Origin: Planomonospora sp. ID67723
GTDB taxonomy: Bacteria > Actinomycetota > Actinomycetes > Streptosporangiales > Streptosporangiaceae
DNA: 64,000 nt
Assembly: GCF_015711605.1 (NCBI RefSeq)
Contig: NZ_JABTEZ010000002.1
Span: 1,860,001 to 1,924,000, forward strand
Reading direction: 5' to 3'
A program made the translations under genes and the position numbers. Of this stretch, positions 27,732-36,441 are shown one piece after another (the first letter of the stretch is position 1; each line of letters opens with the position of its first letter). The notes under the pieces are model-generated. The model was not told the origin of the DNA and searched no databases. It saw only the letters and a program-made list of their open reading frames with translations.

Positions 27732-29516
27732 ATGTCGTTGACGCTCAAGAGACGGCTCAGGAGGCGGGCGGTCGGCCTGGCCGTACTGCTCGCACTGCTG
27801 GGGGCCGGCTGCACGGGAGAGGGCGAGGGAGAACGCACGAGTGACTTCAGGGAGGAGGACGGAAGGGCGGCGGCGCGCAAATGGGTGTCCGAGGAGTTCA
27901 CGCCGAGCACGCTCTCGCGTGACCGGCAACTCGCGGAGATGGACTGGTTCATCAAGGCCGCGGCGCCGTACCGCGGAATGGAGATCAACGTGGTCTCCGA
28001 GACGATCACCACGCACGAGTACGAGTCGCAGCGGCTCGCCAAGGCGTTCACCGAGATCACCGGGATCAGGCTCAAGCACGACCTGATCCAGGAGGGCGAC
28101 GTCATCGAGAAGCTGCAGACCCAGATCCAGGGCGACCAGAACATCTACGACGCCTACGTCAACGACTCCGACCTCATCGGCACCCACTCGCGCGGCGACT
28201 ACGTGCTCCCGCTCTCCGACTACATGGCGGGCGAGGGCAAGGCCGTCACGTCGCCCACGCTCGACATCGACGACTTCATCGGCATCAGCTTCACCACCGG
28301 GCCGGACAAGAAGATCTACCAGCTCCCCGACCAGCAGTTCGCGAACCTCTACTGGTTCCGCTACGACTGGTTCACCGATCCGAAGATCAAGAAGCAGTTC
28401 AAGGAGGCCTACGGGTACGACCTGGGCGTCCCGGTCAACTGGGCCGCCTACGAGGACATCGCCGACTTCTTCACCAACAAGGTGAACGGTGACGGGACCG
28501 TCGACGGCAAGAAGGTCTACGGCCACATGGACTACGGCCGCAAGGACCCCTCGCTGGGCTGGCGCTTCACCGACGCCTGGCTGTCCATGGCGGGCAACGG
28601 CGATCCGGGCATCCCCAACGGGCTGCCGGTGGACGACTGGGGCATCAGGGTGGAGGACTGCCGCCCGGTCGGCTCGTCGGTCAGCCGCGGAGGCGACACC
28701 AACGGCCCGGCCTCGGTGTACGCGCTCACCAAGTACGTGGACTGGCTGAAGAGCTACGCGCCCAAGGAAGCCGCCGGGATGAACTTCAGCGAGGCCGGCC
28801 CGGTCCCCGCGCAGGGCAACATCGCCCAGCAGATCTTCTGGTACACCGCCTTCACCGCCGACATGACCAAGGAAGGGCTGCCGGTCGTCAACGCCGACGG
28901 CACGCCGAAGTGGCGGATGGCGCCGAGCCCGCACGGCGCGTACTGGAAGGACGGCAACAAGCTGGGCTACCAGGACGCCGGTTCCTGGACGCTGCTGAAG
29001 AACACGCCCAGAGAGCGCCGGGCCGCGGCCTGGCTGTACGCCCAGTTCGTCACGTCCAAGACGGTCTCGCTGAAGAAGTCCATCACCGGGCTGACCTTCA
29101 TCCGGGACTCCGACGTCAGGAGCGACTACTTCACGGAGAACGCCGCCAAGTACGGCGGGCTGATCGAGTTCTACCGCTCGCCCGCCCGCGAGCAGTGGAC
29201 CCCGACCGGGACCAACGTGCCCGACTATCCGAGGCTGGCCCAGCTGTGGTGGCAGAACGTCGCCACCGCCGTGACCGGGGAGACGACCCCCCAGCAGTCG
29301 ATGGACAACCTCGCCAAGCAGCAGGACGACATCCTCTCCCGGCTGGAGCGCCGCGGCTACGGCGGCGACTGCGCGCCGAAGCTGAACCCGGAGCAGGGCG
29401 CCCAGTACTGGTTCGACCAGCCGGGCGCCCCGGTGCCGAAGCTCGCCGACGAGCGGGGCGAGCCGGAGACGCTCGACTACGACAGGCTGCTCGCGCAGTG
29501 GAAGGGGGCCGACTGA
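27732..29516 (+). CDS. glpV: Glycerol-type ABC transporter substrate-binding lipoprotein, GlpV-like
   Basis: 594 residues, the large size typical of GlpV rather than ordinary sugar-binding proteins. Lipobox LLGAGC near residue 25 after an Arg-rich start. Diagnostic segments are VVSETITTHEYES, TEITGIRLKHDLIQEGDV, IYDAYVNDSDLIGTH and GRKDPSLGWRFTDAWLS. ATG at 27732 behind GAGAGGAG. Last gene of the unit; no glycerol kinase or dehydrogenase is adjacent, so downstream metabolism must be encoded elsewhere. Confidence 0.88.
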   Translation: MSLTLKRRLRRRAVGLAVLLALLGAGCTGEGEGERTSDFREEDGRAAARKWVSEEFTPSTLSRDRQLAEMDWFIKAAAPYRGMEINVVSETITTHEYESQRLAKAFTEITGIRLKHDLIQEGDVIEKLQTQIQGDQNIYDAYVNDSDLIGTHSRGDYVLPLSDYMAGEGKAVTSPTLDIDDFIGISFTTGPDKKIYQLPDQQFANLYWFRYDWFTDPKIKKQFKEAYGYDLGVPVNWAAYEDIADFFTNKVNGDGTVDGKKVYGHMDYGRKDPSLGWRFTDAWLSMAGNGDPGIPNGLPVDDWGIRVEDCRPVGSSVSRGGDTNGPASVYALTKYVDWLKSYAPKEAAGMNFSEAGPVPAQGNIAQQIFWYTAFTADMTKEGLPVVNADGTPKWRMAPSPHGAYWKDGNKLGYQDAGSWTLLKNTPRERRAAAWLYAQFVTSKTVSLKKSITGLTFIRDSDVRSDYFTENAAKYGGLIEFYRSPAREQWTPTGTNVPDYPRLAQLWWQNVATAVTGETTPQQSMDNLAKQQDDILSRLERRGYGGDCAPKLNPEQGAQYWFDQPGAPVPKLADERGEPETLDYDRLLAQWKGAD

Positions 29517-29674
29517 CCTCGCGCGTGGCCATGACCGCCGTCCCGGCTCCGGAGTAGTCTTGGGGCGCGATCGGGGCCGTGCCGTGAGTGCGTGCGGAGG
29601 CGGGCGATCCGCGGACTGTCCGAAGACCGATTGCGGGAGCCGGGGCTGCCCGGTCCGGCAGGAGGAGTCGCCCT

Positions 29675-31723
29675 ATGCTTCGCCGCGGCGCGGCGTATCT
29701 CGGCGGGGTCGCCGCGCTGGCGGCGCTCTACGCCGTGGCGGCGAAGGCGGCGTTCGCGCTGGCCGCCGTGAACACCGGCATCTCACCGGCATGGCTGCCG
29801 AGCGGGTTGGCGGTGGCGGCCGTCGTGCTGTACGGCTACCGCGCGGCGCCCGCGATCCTGCTCGGGGCGTTGGTGTTCAACGCCTCGACCGGGGTCCCGC
29901 TCTGGGTGGCCGGGCTGATCGCCTCCGGGAACACCCTGGAGGCGGCCGGGGCCGGGTGGCTGCTGCGCCGGACGGGCTTCCAGCGGACCGTCGGCAGGAT
30001 CCGGGACGTGCTGGCGCTGGCCGTACCGGCCGGTCTGGGAGCCACGGCGGCGGGCGCCGGCGTCGGGGTGGCGGCCCTGTGGGCCGGCGGGGTCGTGCCG
30101 ACGGCCGACCTGGCCTCCTCGTGGGTGCTGTGGTGGTTCGGCGACGCGATCGGCGTGGTGACGCTGACTCCGGTGCTGCTGGCGGCGTGGGCCCACCGGC
30201 ACCGGCGGCCGCGCCCGGGCAGGGGCCGGGTGGCCGAGGCCGTGCTGCTCGCCCTCGCGCTCCCGCTGGCCGCCTGGCCCGTCCTGGGTGCCGGGCGGCT
30301 GACCCTCGTCGTCCCGGTGCTGCTGTGGGCCGCGATCCGGTTCCGGCTGGTGGGAGCGTGCCTGGCCAGCCTGTTCACCTCCGTGGTGGTGATCTACGCG
30401 GCGGGGCGCGGGGTCGGCCCCTTCGTGCAGCCATCGCTCCAGGGCACCCTGCTGACCACCCAGAACTACACCATGGTGCTGATCGCCACCAGCGTGCTGG
30501 TGGCGGCGATCATCACCGAACGCAAGCAGTTCGAACGCGATCTGGCCACCGCCCGGGACCAGGCGCTGGATGCGTCGCGGCTCAAGTCGCAGTTCCTGGC
30601 CATCATGAGCCATGAGATCCGCACCCCGATGAACGCGGTCATCGGCCTGGCCGCGGTCCTGCTGGCCGGGCCGCTCGGCAGCGAGCAGCGCCGGCAGCTC
30701 CAGGGCATCCTCACCGCGGGGCAGACGCTGCTGGCGATCCTCAACGACATCCTGGACCTGTCCAAGATCGAAGCCGATCAGCTGGTCCTCGAGGAGACCG
30801 ACTTCGCCCCCGGCGCCCTCGTCCGCGACGTCGTCGGCCTGCTCTCCGAGACGGCCAGGGCCAAGGGGCTCACACTGACCGGTTCGTGCGGGCCGGAGCT
30901 GCCCGCCCTGGTGCGCGGTGACGCCACGAGGATCCGGCAGATCCTGCTCAACCTGGTCGACAACGCGGTCAAGTTCACCTCGCGGGGCGGCGTCATCGTC
31001 CGAGCCGGGCTCACCGGCACGCTCCCGGACGGGGCGCCGGAAGTCGTGATCGAGGTCGCCGACACCGGCATCGGCATCCCCGCCGACAAGCAGGAGCGGC
31101 TGTTCGACCCGTTCGTCCAGGCCGACGCCTCCACCACCCGGGAGTACGGAGGAACCGGGCTGGGCCTGGCCATCTCCCGCCGGCTCGCGCGGGCGATGGG
31201 CGGTGACCTGCGGGTGTCCAGTCAGCCCGGCCGGGGCAGCACCTTCACCTGCACGATCCGGCTGGCGCCGGCGTCCGCGGCCGAGCCGTCCGCCGACGTC
31301 GGCGGTGAGGCCGCCGAGGCGTCCTCCCGCCGTTCCCGGCTCCTGCTGGTGGAGGACAACGAGCTCAACCGGATGGCGGCCATGGAGGTCCTCACCCTGC
31401 TCGGCTACCACGCCGACCTCGCGACCAACGGCGAGGAGGCCATCGCGATGACGGAGAAGACGCAGTATCAGGCGATCCTGATGGACTGCCAGATGCCGGT
31501 GATGGACGGCTACACCGCCACCACCGTGCTGCGCCGCAGGGAGGGGGCGGCCCGGCGCACGCCCGTCATCGCCCTGACCGCCGGCGCCTTCGCCGAGGAC
31601 CGGCAGCGTTGCCTGGCCGCCGGCATGGACGACTTCATCGCCAAGCCCTTCGACTATGACGAGCTGGCCTCCACCATCGCCCGATGGACGGAGGAGCGCT
31701 CCGACGACCGGCCCGTGAGCTGA
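29675..31723 (+). CDS. MASE1 hybrid sensor histidine kinase with C-terminal receiver
   Basis: 682 residues. About eight N-terminal membrane segments form a MASE1 sensor (AWLPSGLAVAAVVLYGYRAAP, GNTLEAAGAGWLLRR, SSWVLWWFGDAIGVVTLTPVLL). Then HisKA with phospho-His in SHEIRTPMNAVIGL (about residue 313), HATPase_c with NLVDNAVKF, DTGIGI, and GGTGLGLAISRRLAR, and a receiver with phospho-Asp in AILMDCQMPVMDGYT (about 603) and Lys in FIAKPFDYDEL. ATG at 29675 behind GGAGGAG; the frame opens 29 codons earlier. No dedicated response regulator or Hpt gene is adjacent, so the output is unknown. MASE1 ligand is unknown. Confidence 0.92.
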   Translation: MLRRGAAYLGGVAALAALYAVAAKAAFALAAVNTGISPAWLPSGLAVAAVVLYGYRAAPAILLGALVFNASTGVPLWVAGLIASGNTLEAAGAGWLLRRTGFQRTVGRIRDVLALAVPAGLGATAAGAGVGVAALWAGGVVPTADLASSWVLWWFGDAIGVVTLTPVLLAAWAHRHRRPRPGRGRVAEAVLLALALPLAAWPVLGAGRLTLVVPVLLWAAIRFRLVGACLASLFTSVVVIYAAGRGVGPFVQPSLQGTLLTTQNYTMVLIATSVLVAAIITERKQFERDLATARDQALDASRLKSQFLAIMSHEIRTPMNAVIGLAAVLLAGPLGSEQRRQLQGILTAGQTLLAILNDILDLSKIEADQLVLEETDFAPGALVRDVVGLLSETARAKGLTLTGSCGPELPALVRGDATRIRQILLNLVDNAVKFTSRGGVIVRAGLTGTLPDGAPEVVIEVADTGIGIPADKQERLFDPFVQADASTTREYGGTGLGLAISRRLARAMGGDLRVSSQPGRGSTFTCTIRLAPASAAEPSADVGGEAAEASSRRSRLLLVEDNELNRMAAMEVLTLLGYHADLATNGEEAIAMTEKTQYQAILMDCQMPVMDGYTATTVLRRREGAARRTPVIALTAGAFAEDRQRCLAAGMDDFIAKPFDYDELASTIARWTEERSDDRPVS

Positions 31724-31727
31724 GTCT

Positions 31728-32453
31728 TCAGGTCCGCGGCTCGCCGGGGGCCGCCGGGTCCCGCGGGGCCCGGGGGTAGGCGCGGGCCAGATGCTCGGTG
31801 ACGGCGCGGGCCGCCGCCGGACCGTCGCCGGCCCTGGCGAGCTCGTAGATGCGCCGGTGGTCGGCCATGAGCAGGTCGGTCTGCCCGGCCCGCTCGACGG
31901 CGGCGACCGAGAAGCCGTGGATGGTCTGCCGGAGCGCCCGCATGGTGGAGGCCAGCAGGCGGTTGCCCGAGAGCATCGCGACGCCGAGGTGGAAGGCGAC
32001 GTCGTGGTCGACGAACTCCTGCGGCGTGGCCGCCTCCTCCATCCGCGCCAGGGCCGCCCCCATGGCCTCGAGCGCCTCGGGAGTGTGCGCTGCGTGGGCG
32101 TGCAGCACGGCCCACTGCTCGATCATCAGCCGGGTGTCGATCACCTCCTCCAGAGAGAGGCTCGTCGTGCCCAGATGGAGCCTGAGCAGGTCGGCCAGGG
32201 CGCTCTCCGGCTTCGAGATCAGCACGGCTCCCGCGTCGGGGCCCCGCCCCGCCTGCGAGGAGATCACGCCCAGCGTCTCCAGGACGCGCAGCGCCTCGCG
32301 CACGGAGGCGCGGCTGACGTGGAGCTGCTCGGCCAGTTGCCGCTCGCCGGGGAGCCGGTCGCCGGGGGTGAGGCCGTCCTCGGTGATGCGCCGCTCGATC
32401 TGCGCGAGCACCTCCTCGAACGTGCGCTTCTTCTTGACGGGCTGCCAGTCCAT
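31728..32453 (-). CDS. lutR: FadR-subfamily GntR regulator of lactate utilisation, LutR/LldR-like
   Basis: 241 residues. N-terminal winged HTH (LTPGDRLPGERQLAEQLHVSRASVREALRVLETLGVI, about 28-65) and an FCD ligand domain with metal-binding His/Asp positions (DTRLMIEQWAV, FHLGVAMLSGNRLL, DHRRIYELA). ATG at 32453 with AAAGGGAG upstream. It is divergent from lutABC with only 67 bp between the starts, filled by two adjacent TGGTCnGACCA operators, the type recognised by FadR-subfamily regulators. It most likely represses lutABC and itself until L-lactate is present. Confidence 0.88.
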   Translation of the reverse strand: MDWQPVKKKRTFEEVLAQIERRITEDGLTPGDRLPGERQLAEQLHVSRASVREALRVLETLGVISSQAGRGPDAGAVLISKPESALADLLRLHLGTTSLSLEEVIDTRLMIEQWAVLHAHAAHTPEALEAMGAALARMEEAATPQEFVDHDVAFHLGVAMLSGNRLLASTMRALRQTIHGFSVAAVERAGQTDLLMADHRRIYELARAGDGPAAARAVTEHLARAYPRAPRDPAAPGEPRT

Positions 32454-32463
32454 GCGGGAGCTC

Positions 32464-32514
32464 CCTTTCCGAGTATGGTCAGACCATAGTATGGTCTGAC
32501 CATACTCGGAAAGG
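32464..32514. promoter_or_regulatory. 51-bp perfect palindrome: double operator for LutR overlapping both ribosome sites
   Basis: Arms 32464-32488 and 32490-32514 are exact inverse copies of 25 bp around one central base. Each arm itself contains a 15-bp palindrome (TATGGTCAGACCATA at 32474-32488, TATGGTCTGACCATA at 32490-32504), i.e. two GntR/FadR-type TGGTCnGACCA sites 16 bp apart. The outer ends (CCTTTCC / GGAAAGG) are the Shine-Dalgarno regions of lutR and lutA, so bound protein, or a hairpin in either mRNA, would cover them. Confidence 0.9.
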
Positions 32515-32520
32515 AGTGCC

Positions 32521-33252
32521 GTGCGGGTTGCCCTGTTCGTCACGTGCGTCAACGACACGCTCTTCCCCGGCACGGGGCGCGCGACCGTGTCGCTGCTGCG
32601 CAGGCTCGGATGCGAGGTCGACTTCCCGGCCGCGCAGACCTGCTGCGGCCAGATGCACGTCAACACCGGTTATCGAGACGAGGGGGTACGGCTCGCCCGC
32701 CGTTTCACCGAGGTCTTCCGCGACTACGACGCGGTGGTCGCGCCCTCGGGCTCCTGCGCCGCGATGGTGCGCGAGCAGTACCCCCGACTGGCCGCGGGTG
32801 AGGGAGGGGGCTTCGCCGAGGCCGTGGCAGAGGTCGCCCCGAAGGTCCACGAGCTGTCGGAGTTCCTGATCGACGTGCTCGGTGTCACCGACGTGGGGGC
32901 CTCCTTCCCCCACCGCGTGACCTACCACCCGACCTGCCACTCGCTGCGCGGCCTGCGCCTGGGGGACCGGCCGCTCACGCTGCTGGGAAACGTCCGCGGT
33001 CTGGAGCTCCTCCCGCTGCCCGGCGCCGAGGAGTGCTGCGGTTTCGGCGGCACGTTCTCGGTGAAGAACCCGGAGGTCTCCGCCGCCATGTGCGCCGCCA
33101 AGGTGGACAACGTCCTGGACTGCGGCGCCGAGGTGCTGTGCGCGGCCGACAACTCCTGCCTGATGCACGTCGGCGGCATGCTCGGGCGCCGGAAGACGGG
33201 GGTGCGGATCATGCATCTGGCCGAGATCCTGGCCAGGACGGAGGCGACATGA
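32521..33252 (+). CDS. lutA: L-lactate utilisation protein LutA (CCG-domain Fe-S oxidoreductase)
   Basis: 243 residues. Two CCG domains: TCCGQMHVNTGY near residue 40 and ECCGFGGTFSVKNPEVSAAM near 180, with HPTCHS and NSCLMHV, giving the Cys set for iron-sulfur or heterodisulfide-like redox chemistry. LutA, LutB and LutC together oxidise L-lactate to pyruvate. GTG at 32521 behind AAAGGAG, which is part of the operator palindrome. Overlaps lutB by ATGA. Confidence 0.95.
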   Translation: MRVALFVTCVNDTLFPGTGRATVSLLRRLGCEVDFPAAQTCCGQMHVNTGYRDEGVRLARRFTEVFRDYDAVVAPSGSCAAMVREQYPRLAAGEGGGFAEAVAEVAPKVHELSEFLIDVLGVTDVGASFPHRVTYHPTCHSLRGLRLGDRPLTLLGNVRGLELLPLPGAEECCGFGGTFSVKNPEVSAAMCAAKVDNVLDCGAEVLCAADNSCLMHVGGMLGRRKTGVRIMHLAEILARTEAT

Positions 33253-34667
33253 GCGGAGCGGGGCGTGGGCGCGGCAGCGTGACCTTCATCGGCATGCCGC
33301 GGAGCTTCCGTGAGAACGCGGCGGAGGCCATGCAGGACGCCCAGCTCGGGCGGAACCTCCGCAAGGCCACGCACACCATCCGCGGCAAGCGGGCCAGGGT
33401 CGTCGAGGAGCTGCCCGACTGGGCGGAGCTCCGCGAGGCCGGCCGGGCGGTCAAGGACCACACCCTGCGCCACCTGGACCGCTACCTCCTGCAGTTGGAG
33501 GAGGCCGTGACGCGGGCGGGCGGGCACGTGCACTGGGCCGCCGACGCCGATGAGGCCAACCGCATCGTCACCGAGCTGGTCAGGGCGACGGGCGAGAGCG
33601 ACGTGGTCAAGGTCAAGTCGATGGTGACGCAGGAGATCGGCCTCAACGAGCACCTGGCCGCCCACGGCATCACCGCCTACGAGACCGATCTGGCGGAGCT
33701 GATCGTCCAGTTGGGCGACGACTGGCCCAGCCACATCCTGGTCCCGGCGATCCACCGCAACCGCACGGAGATCCGCGAGATATTCCGCGACAGGATGGCC
33801 GCGTGGGGGCGGCCCGCCCCGGAGGGCCTGAGCGACGAGCCCGCGGCGCTGGCCGAGGCGGCCCGCCTGCATCTGCGTGAGCGCTTCCTCTCCAGCAAGG
33901 TCGCGATCTCCGGTGCCAACTTCATGATCGCCGAGACCGGCACGATGGTGGTGGTGGAGTCGGAGGGCAACGGCCGGATGTGCCTGACCCTGCCCGAGAC
34001 GCTGATCAGCGTGGTCGGCATCGAGAAGGTGCTGCCCACCTGGCGGGACCTGGAGGTTTTCCTGCAGCTCCTGCCGCGCAGCTCCACCGGCGAGCGGATG
34101 AACCCCTACACCTCCATGTGGACCGGGGCGACCGAGGGGCAGCGGTTCCACCTCGTCCTGCTGGACAACGGCCGGACCGGCGTGCTCGCCGACGAGGTCG
34201 GCCGCCAGGCGCTGCGCTGCATCCGCTGCTCGGCCTGCCTGAACGTCTGCCCGGTGTACGAGCGTGCGGGCGGCCACGCCTACGGCTCGGTCTACCCCGG
34301 CCCGATCGGCGCCATCCTCACCCCGCAACTGCGCGGCATGGGCTCGGAGCTGGACAACTCCCTGCCCTATGCCTCCTCGCTCTGCGGCGCGTGCCTGGAG
34401 GTCTGCCCGGTCGCGATCGACATCCCCGAGGTGCTGGTCGAGCTGCGGGCCAGGGCCCGTCACCCGCGCTCCGAGCGGATGGCGATGCGCGCGGCCGGGT
34501 GGCTCCTGGCCGACCAGGCGCGGTTGTCGCGGGCGCAGCGTCTCGCCGTCCGCCTCAGGCGGTTGATCCCCAGGCGTCTGCCGGGTCCGGCGTCGGCCTG
34601 GACCGACACCAGAGATCTGCCCGAGATCCCCGAGGAGTCGTTCAGAGACTGGTGGGAGCGATCATGA
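33249..34667 (+). CDS. lutB: L-lactate utilisation iron-sulfur protein LutB
   Basis: 472 residues. N-terminal LUD domain (KSMVTQEIGLNEHL, ETDLAELIVQLG, SKVAISGANFMIAETGTMVVVESEGNGRM) followed by two 4Fe-4S clusters: CIRCSACLNVCPVYERAGGHAYG and CGACLEVCPVAIDIP. ATG at 33249 overlaps the lutA stop and has GGAGG upstream. Cytoplasmic. Ends with ATGA overlap into lutC, so the three subunits are translated together. Confidence 0.96.
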   Translation: MSGAGRGRGSVTFIGMPRSFRENAAEAMQDAQLGRNLRKATHTIRGKRARVVEELPDWAELREAGRAVKDHTLRHLDRYLLQLEEAVTRAGGHVHWAADADEANRIVTELVRATGESDVVKVKSMVTQEIGLNEHLAAHGITAYETDLAELIVQLGDDWPSHILVPAIHRNRTEIREIFRDRMAAWGRPAPEGLSDEPAALAEAARLHLRERFLSSKVAISGANFMIAETGTMVVVESEGNGRMCLTLPETLISVVGIEKVLPTWRDLEVFLQLLPRSSTGERMNPYTSMWTGATEGQRFHLVLLDNGRTGVLADEVGRQALRCIRCSACLNVCPVYERAGGHAYGSVYPGPIGAILTPQLRGMGSELDNSLPYASSLCGACLEVCPVAIDIPEVLVELRARARHPRSERMAMRAAGWLLADQARLSRAQRLAVRLRRLIPRRLPGPASAWTDTRDLPEIPEESFRDWWERS

Positions 34668-35275
34668 GCGCGCGCGAGGAGATCCTCGGCCGGATCAGGC
34701 GGGCCGTCGCGGAGGCGCCGGAGGCTCCGGAGGCGGGGATTCCGCGTGCCTACCGCACGGCGGTTCCCTGCGACGACCTGGCCGGGCTGCTGGCCGAGCG
34801 GATCGCGGACTACCGGGCGATCGTGCACGTGGTGCCGGTGGCCCTGGTGCCCGCCAGGCTCGCCGAGCTGGCGGCGGGCAAGCGGATCGCCGTGCCGGAC
34901 GGGCTGCCCGCCGAGTGGGCCGGACCCGCCCGGGAGGCCGCGGACGCGGTGCTCACCGACCCCGCGAGAGACGAGCTCGGCGCCGCGGACGCGGTGCTCA
35001 CCGGGTGCGCGGTGGCGATCGCGGTGACCGGCACGATCGTGCTGGACGCCGGGCCCGGGCAGGGACGCAGGGAGCTGACGCTGGTCCCGGACCACCACCT
35101 GTGCGTGGTGCGGGCCGACCAGATCGTGGCGGGCGTGCCCGAGGCGATCGCCCGGCTGACCCCCGACGCGCCGCTGACCTGGATCAGCGGTCCTTCGGCG
35201 ACCAGCGACATCGAGCTCGACAGGGTCGAGGGCGTGCACGGCCCGCGCACGCTGGAAGTGGTCATCGCCATCTGA
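34664..35275 (+). CDS. lutC: Lactate utilisation protein LutC (LUD domain)
   Basis: 203 residues. LUD domain with TGCAVAIAVTGTIVLDAGPGQGRRELTLVPDHHLCVV and WISGPSATSDIELDRVEGVHGP, the conserved C-terminal block of LutC/YkgG. ATG at 34664 overlaps the lutB stop. Third subunit of the lactate oxidation complex and last gene of the unit; a short CCGGCCC/GGGCCGG hairpin (35284-35302) lies between it and the converging FMN reductase gene. Confidence 0.94.
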   Translation: MSAREEILGRIRRAVAEAPEAPEAGIPRAYRTAVPCDDLAGLLAERIADYRAIVHVVPVALVPARLAELAAGKRIAVPDGLPAEWAGPAREAADAVLTDPARDELGAADAVLTGCAVAIAVTGTIVLDAGPGQGRRELTLVPDHHLCVVRADQIVAGVPEAIARLTPDAPLTWISGPSATSDIELDRVEGVHGPRTLEVVIAI

Positions 35276-35303
35276 GCGGTTTCCCGGCCCCGCCCGGGCC
35301 GGT

Positions 35304-36014
35304 TCAGCTCCGCTGCGGGCTCAGCTCGGCTCCGCCGGAACGGCGTGCTCGCGCGGGCGCGCGCCGGGGCCGTCCACCGGGATCGGCGGCGGGCCGGGTG
35401 CCGAGCTCGTCCACCGGGATCGGTGCCGGGGCCGCGAGCGGGGCCAGACCGGAGAAGCGGCAGGCCGCCCTGGTCTTCAGGGCCTCGCGGACATCCGCGC
35501 AGACCGCCTCGAGCGCACTGCCCGCCCGTTCCCGGGCCACCGGGTCGGCGAGCCTGCCGATGACGTTGAACTGCCGAGCCGCCGGGAACACCGGAAGATC
35601 GGCGCGGTGCACGACGGCGCCGCCCGCGCCGAGAAGCCAGTGCAGCTCCACCTGCGTCCACATCGCCTCGTGGGGACGCACGCAGGCGGTCACCACGGCG
35701 ACCGGCTTGCCCACCAGAACGCCGCCCGCCATCGGCGACGCCGCCCAGCTCAAGGCGTGCTTCAACTGGACGGGAAGGACGCTGTGCTCCGGCGCGGTGA
35801 TCAGCAGGCCGTCCGCGGCGGACAGGACGCGGCACAGTTCGTCCACCTCGGCCGGTAACCGGCCGTTGCCGACGGGAGGAACCCGCTCCAGCCCGTCCCA
35901 GATCTCGAACTCGGCCGACTCGGGCAGTTGCCGGGCCACCGCGTCCAGAAGCCTGCGAACGTGCGCCCCGGGGCGGAAAGCGCCCGCGATCCCCACGATC
36001 CTCATTCGCCCCAT
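35304..36014 (-). CDS. NADPH-dependent FMN reductase-family protein
   Basis: 236 residues. Flavodoxin-like fold: VGIAGAFRPGAHVRRLL phosphate loop, GLLITAPEHSVLPVQLKHALSW (the P-E-Y/H loop over the flavin) and GKPVAVVTA. The C-terminal ~40 residues are a Pro/Arg/Ala-rich tail not typical of the family. Start uncertain: ATG 36014 or ATG 36005, both close after GGGG-rich sequence. Reduces flavins, quinones or azo compounds; no operon partner. Note the phosphate loop reads GAFRPGAH where relatives usually have GSxRxxSxN, so flavin binding may be altered. Confidence 0.75.
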   Translation of the reverse strand: MGRMRIVGIAGAFRPGAHVRRLLDAVARQLPESAEFEIWDGLERVPPVGNGRLPAEVDELCRVLSAADGLLITAPEHSVLPVQLKHALSWAASPMAGGVLVGKPVAVVTACVRPHEAMWTQVELHWLLGAGGAVVHRADLPVFPAARQFNVIGRLADPVARERAGSALEAVCADVREALKTRAACRFSGLAPLAAPAPIPVDELGTRPAADPGGRPRRAPARARRSGGAELSPQRS

Positions 36015-36369
36015 CCCCACACGCCGTTACGACACCTCGTGCCCGGGGGAGGAGGGCGGCGAACCCGCCCTGAGCATCGATCGCGCATGGAACGGTGCTG
36101 TCATCGCAAAGGTGGCGAACACCGGGACGATTCAGCCGGCCGGGGAAGATTCCCGGTACGCGCGCAGGGGTATGTCACCTACACGGCCGCCCTGAGGGGC
36201 GGCCGTCCATGAGCGGCCATGACCCGCCTGCGTTTCCGCCATCAGGGTCCTCCGGCCCGGCGACGGCCTTCCGGCCCATGACCGGCAGGGCAGACAGGAT
36301 TTTTCCTACCAGAACCGGATATATACACCTTCTGTCCGCTTTGGTGTCGGGCTGCAAGGGGGGTCGACC
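36015..36369. other. Intergenic region upstream of the ybdK leader ORF
   Basis: About 355 bp between the FMN reductase start and the leader ORF. No gene supported. It contains a relatively AT-rich patch at 36300-36335 with a TATATA (about 36320) that could be the -10 of the leader/ybdK transcript. No inverted repeat of note. Confidence 0.4.
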
Positions 36370-36441
36370 ATGCTCTACATCGCCGGACCTGCCAGTTCTC
36401 CCACACGGTGGCACCGCGCAGCCGATCGGTGCGCGAAATGA
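36370..36441 (+). CDS. Possible 23-residue leader peptide coupled to the YbdK-type ligase
   Basis: ATG at 36370 preceded by AAGGGGGG at ideal spacing; 23 codons ending in TGA that overlaps the ATG of the ligase gene (ATGA at 36438-36441). The ligase start itself has no Shine-Dalgarno, so ribosomes probably arrive from this ORF. The peptide begins MLYIAGP and ends RCAK, with one Cys third from the end and one Trp. No homologue recognised; whether the peptide or only its translation matters is unknown. Confidence 0.55.
   Translation: MLYIAGPASSPTRWHRAADRCAK

Noticed and set aside
32464-32514. The lut palindrome as a transcription terminator
   Set aside because: It lies between divergent start codons, with two GntR-type operator cores; a terminator makes no sense there.
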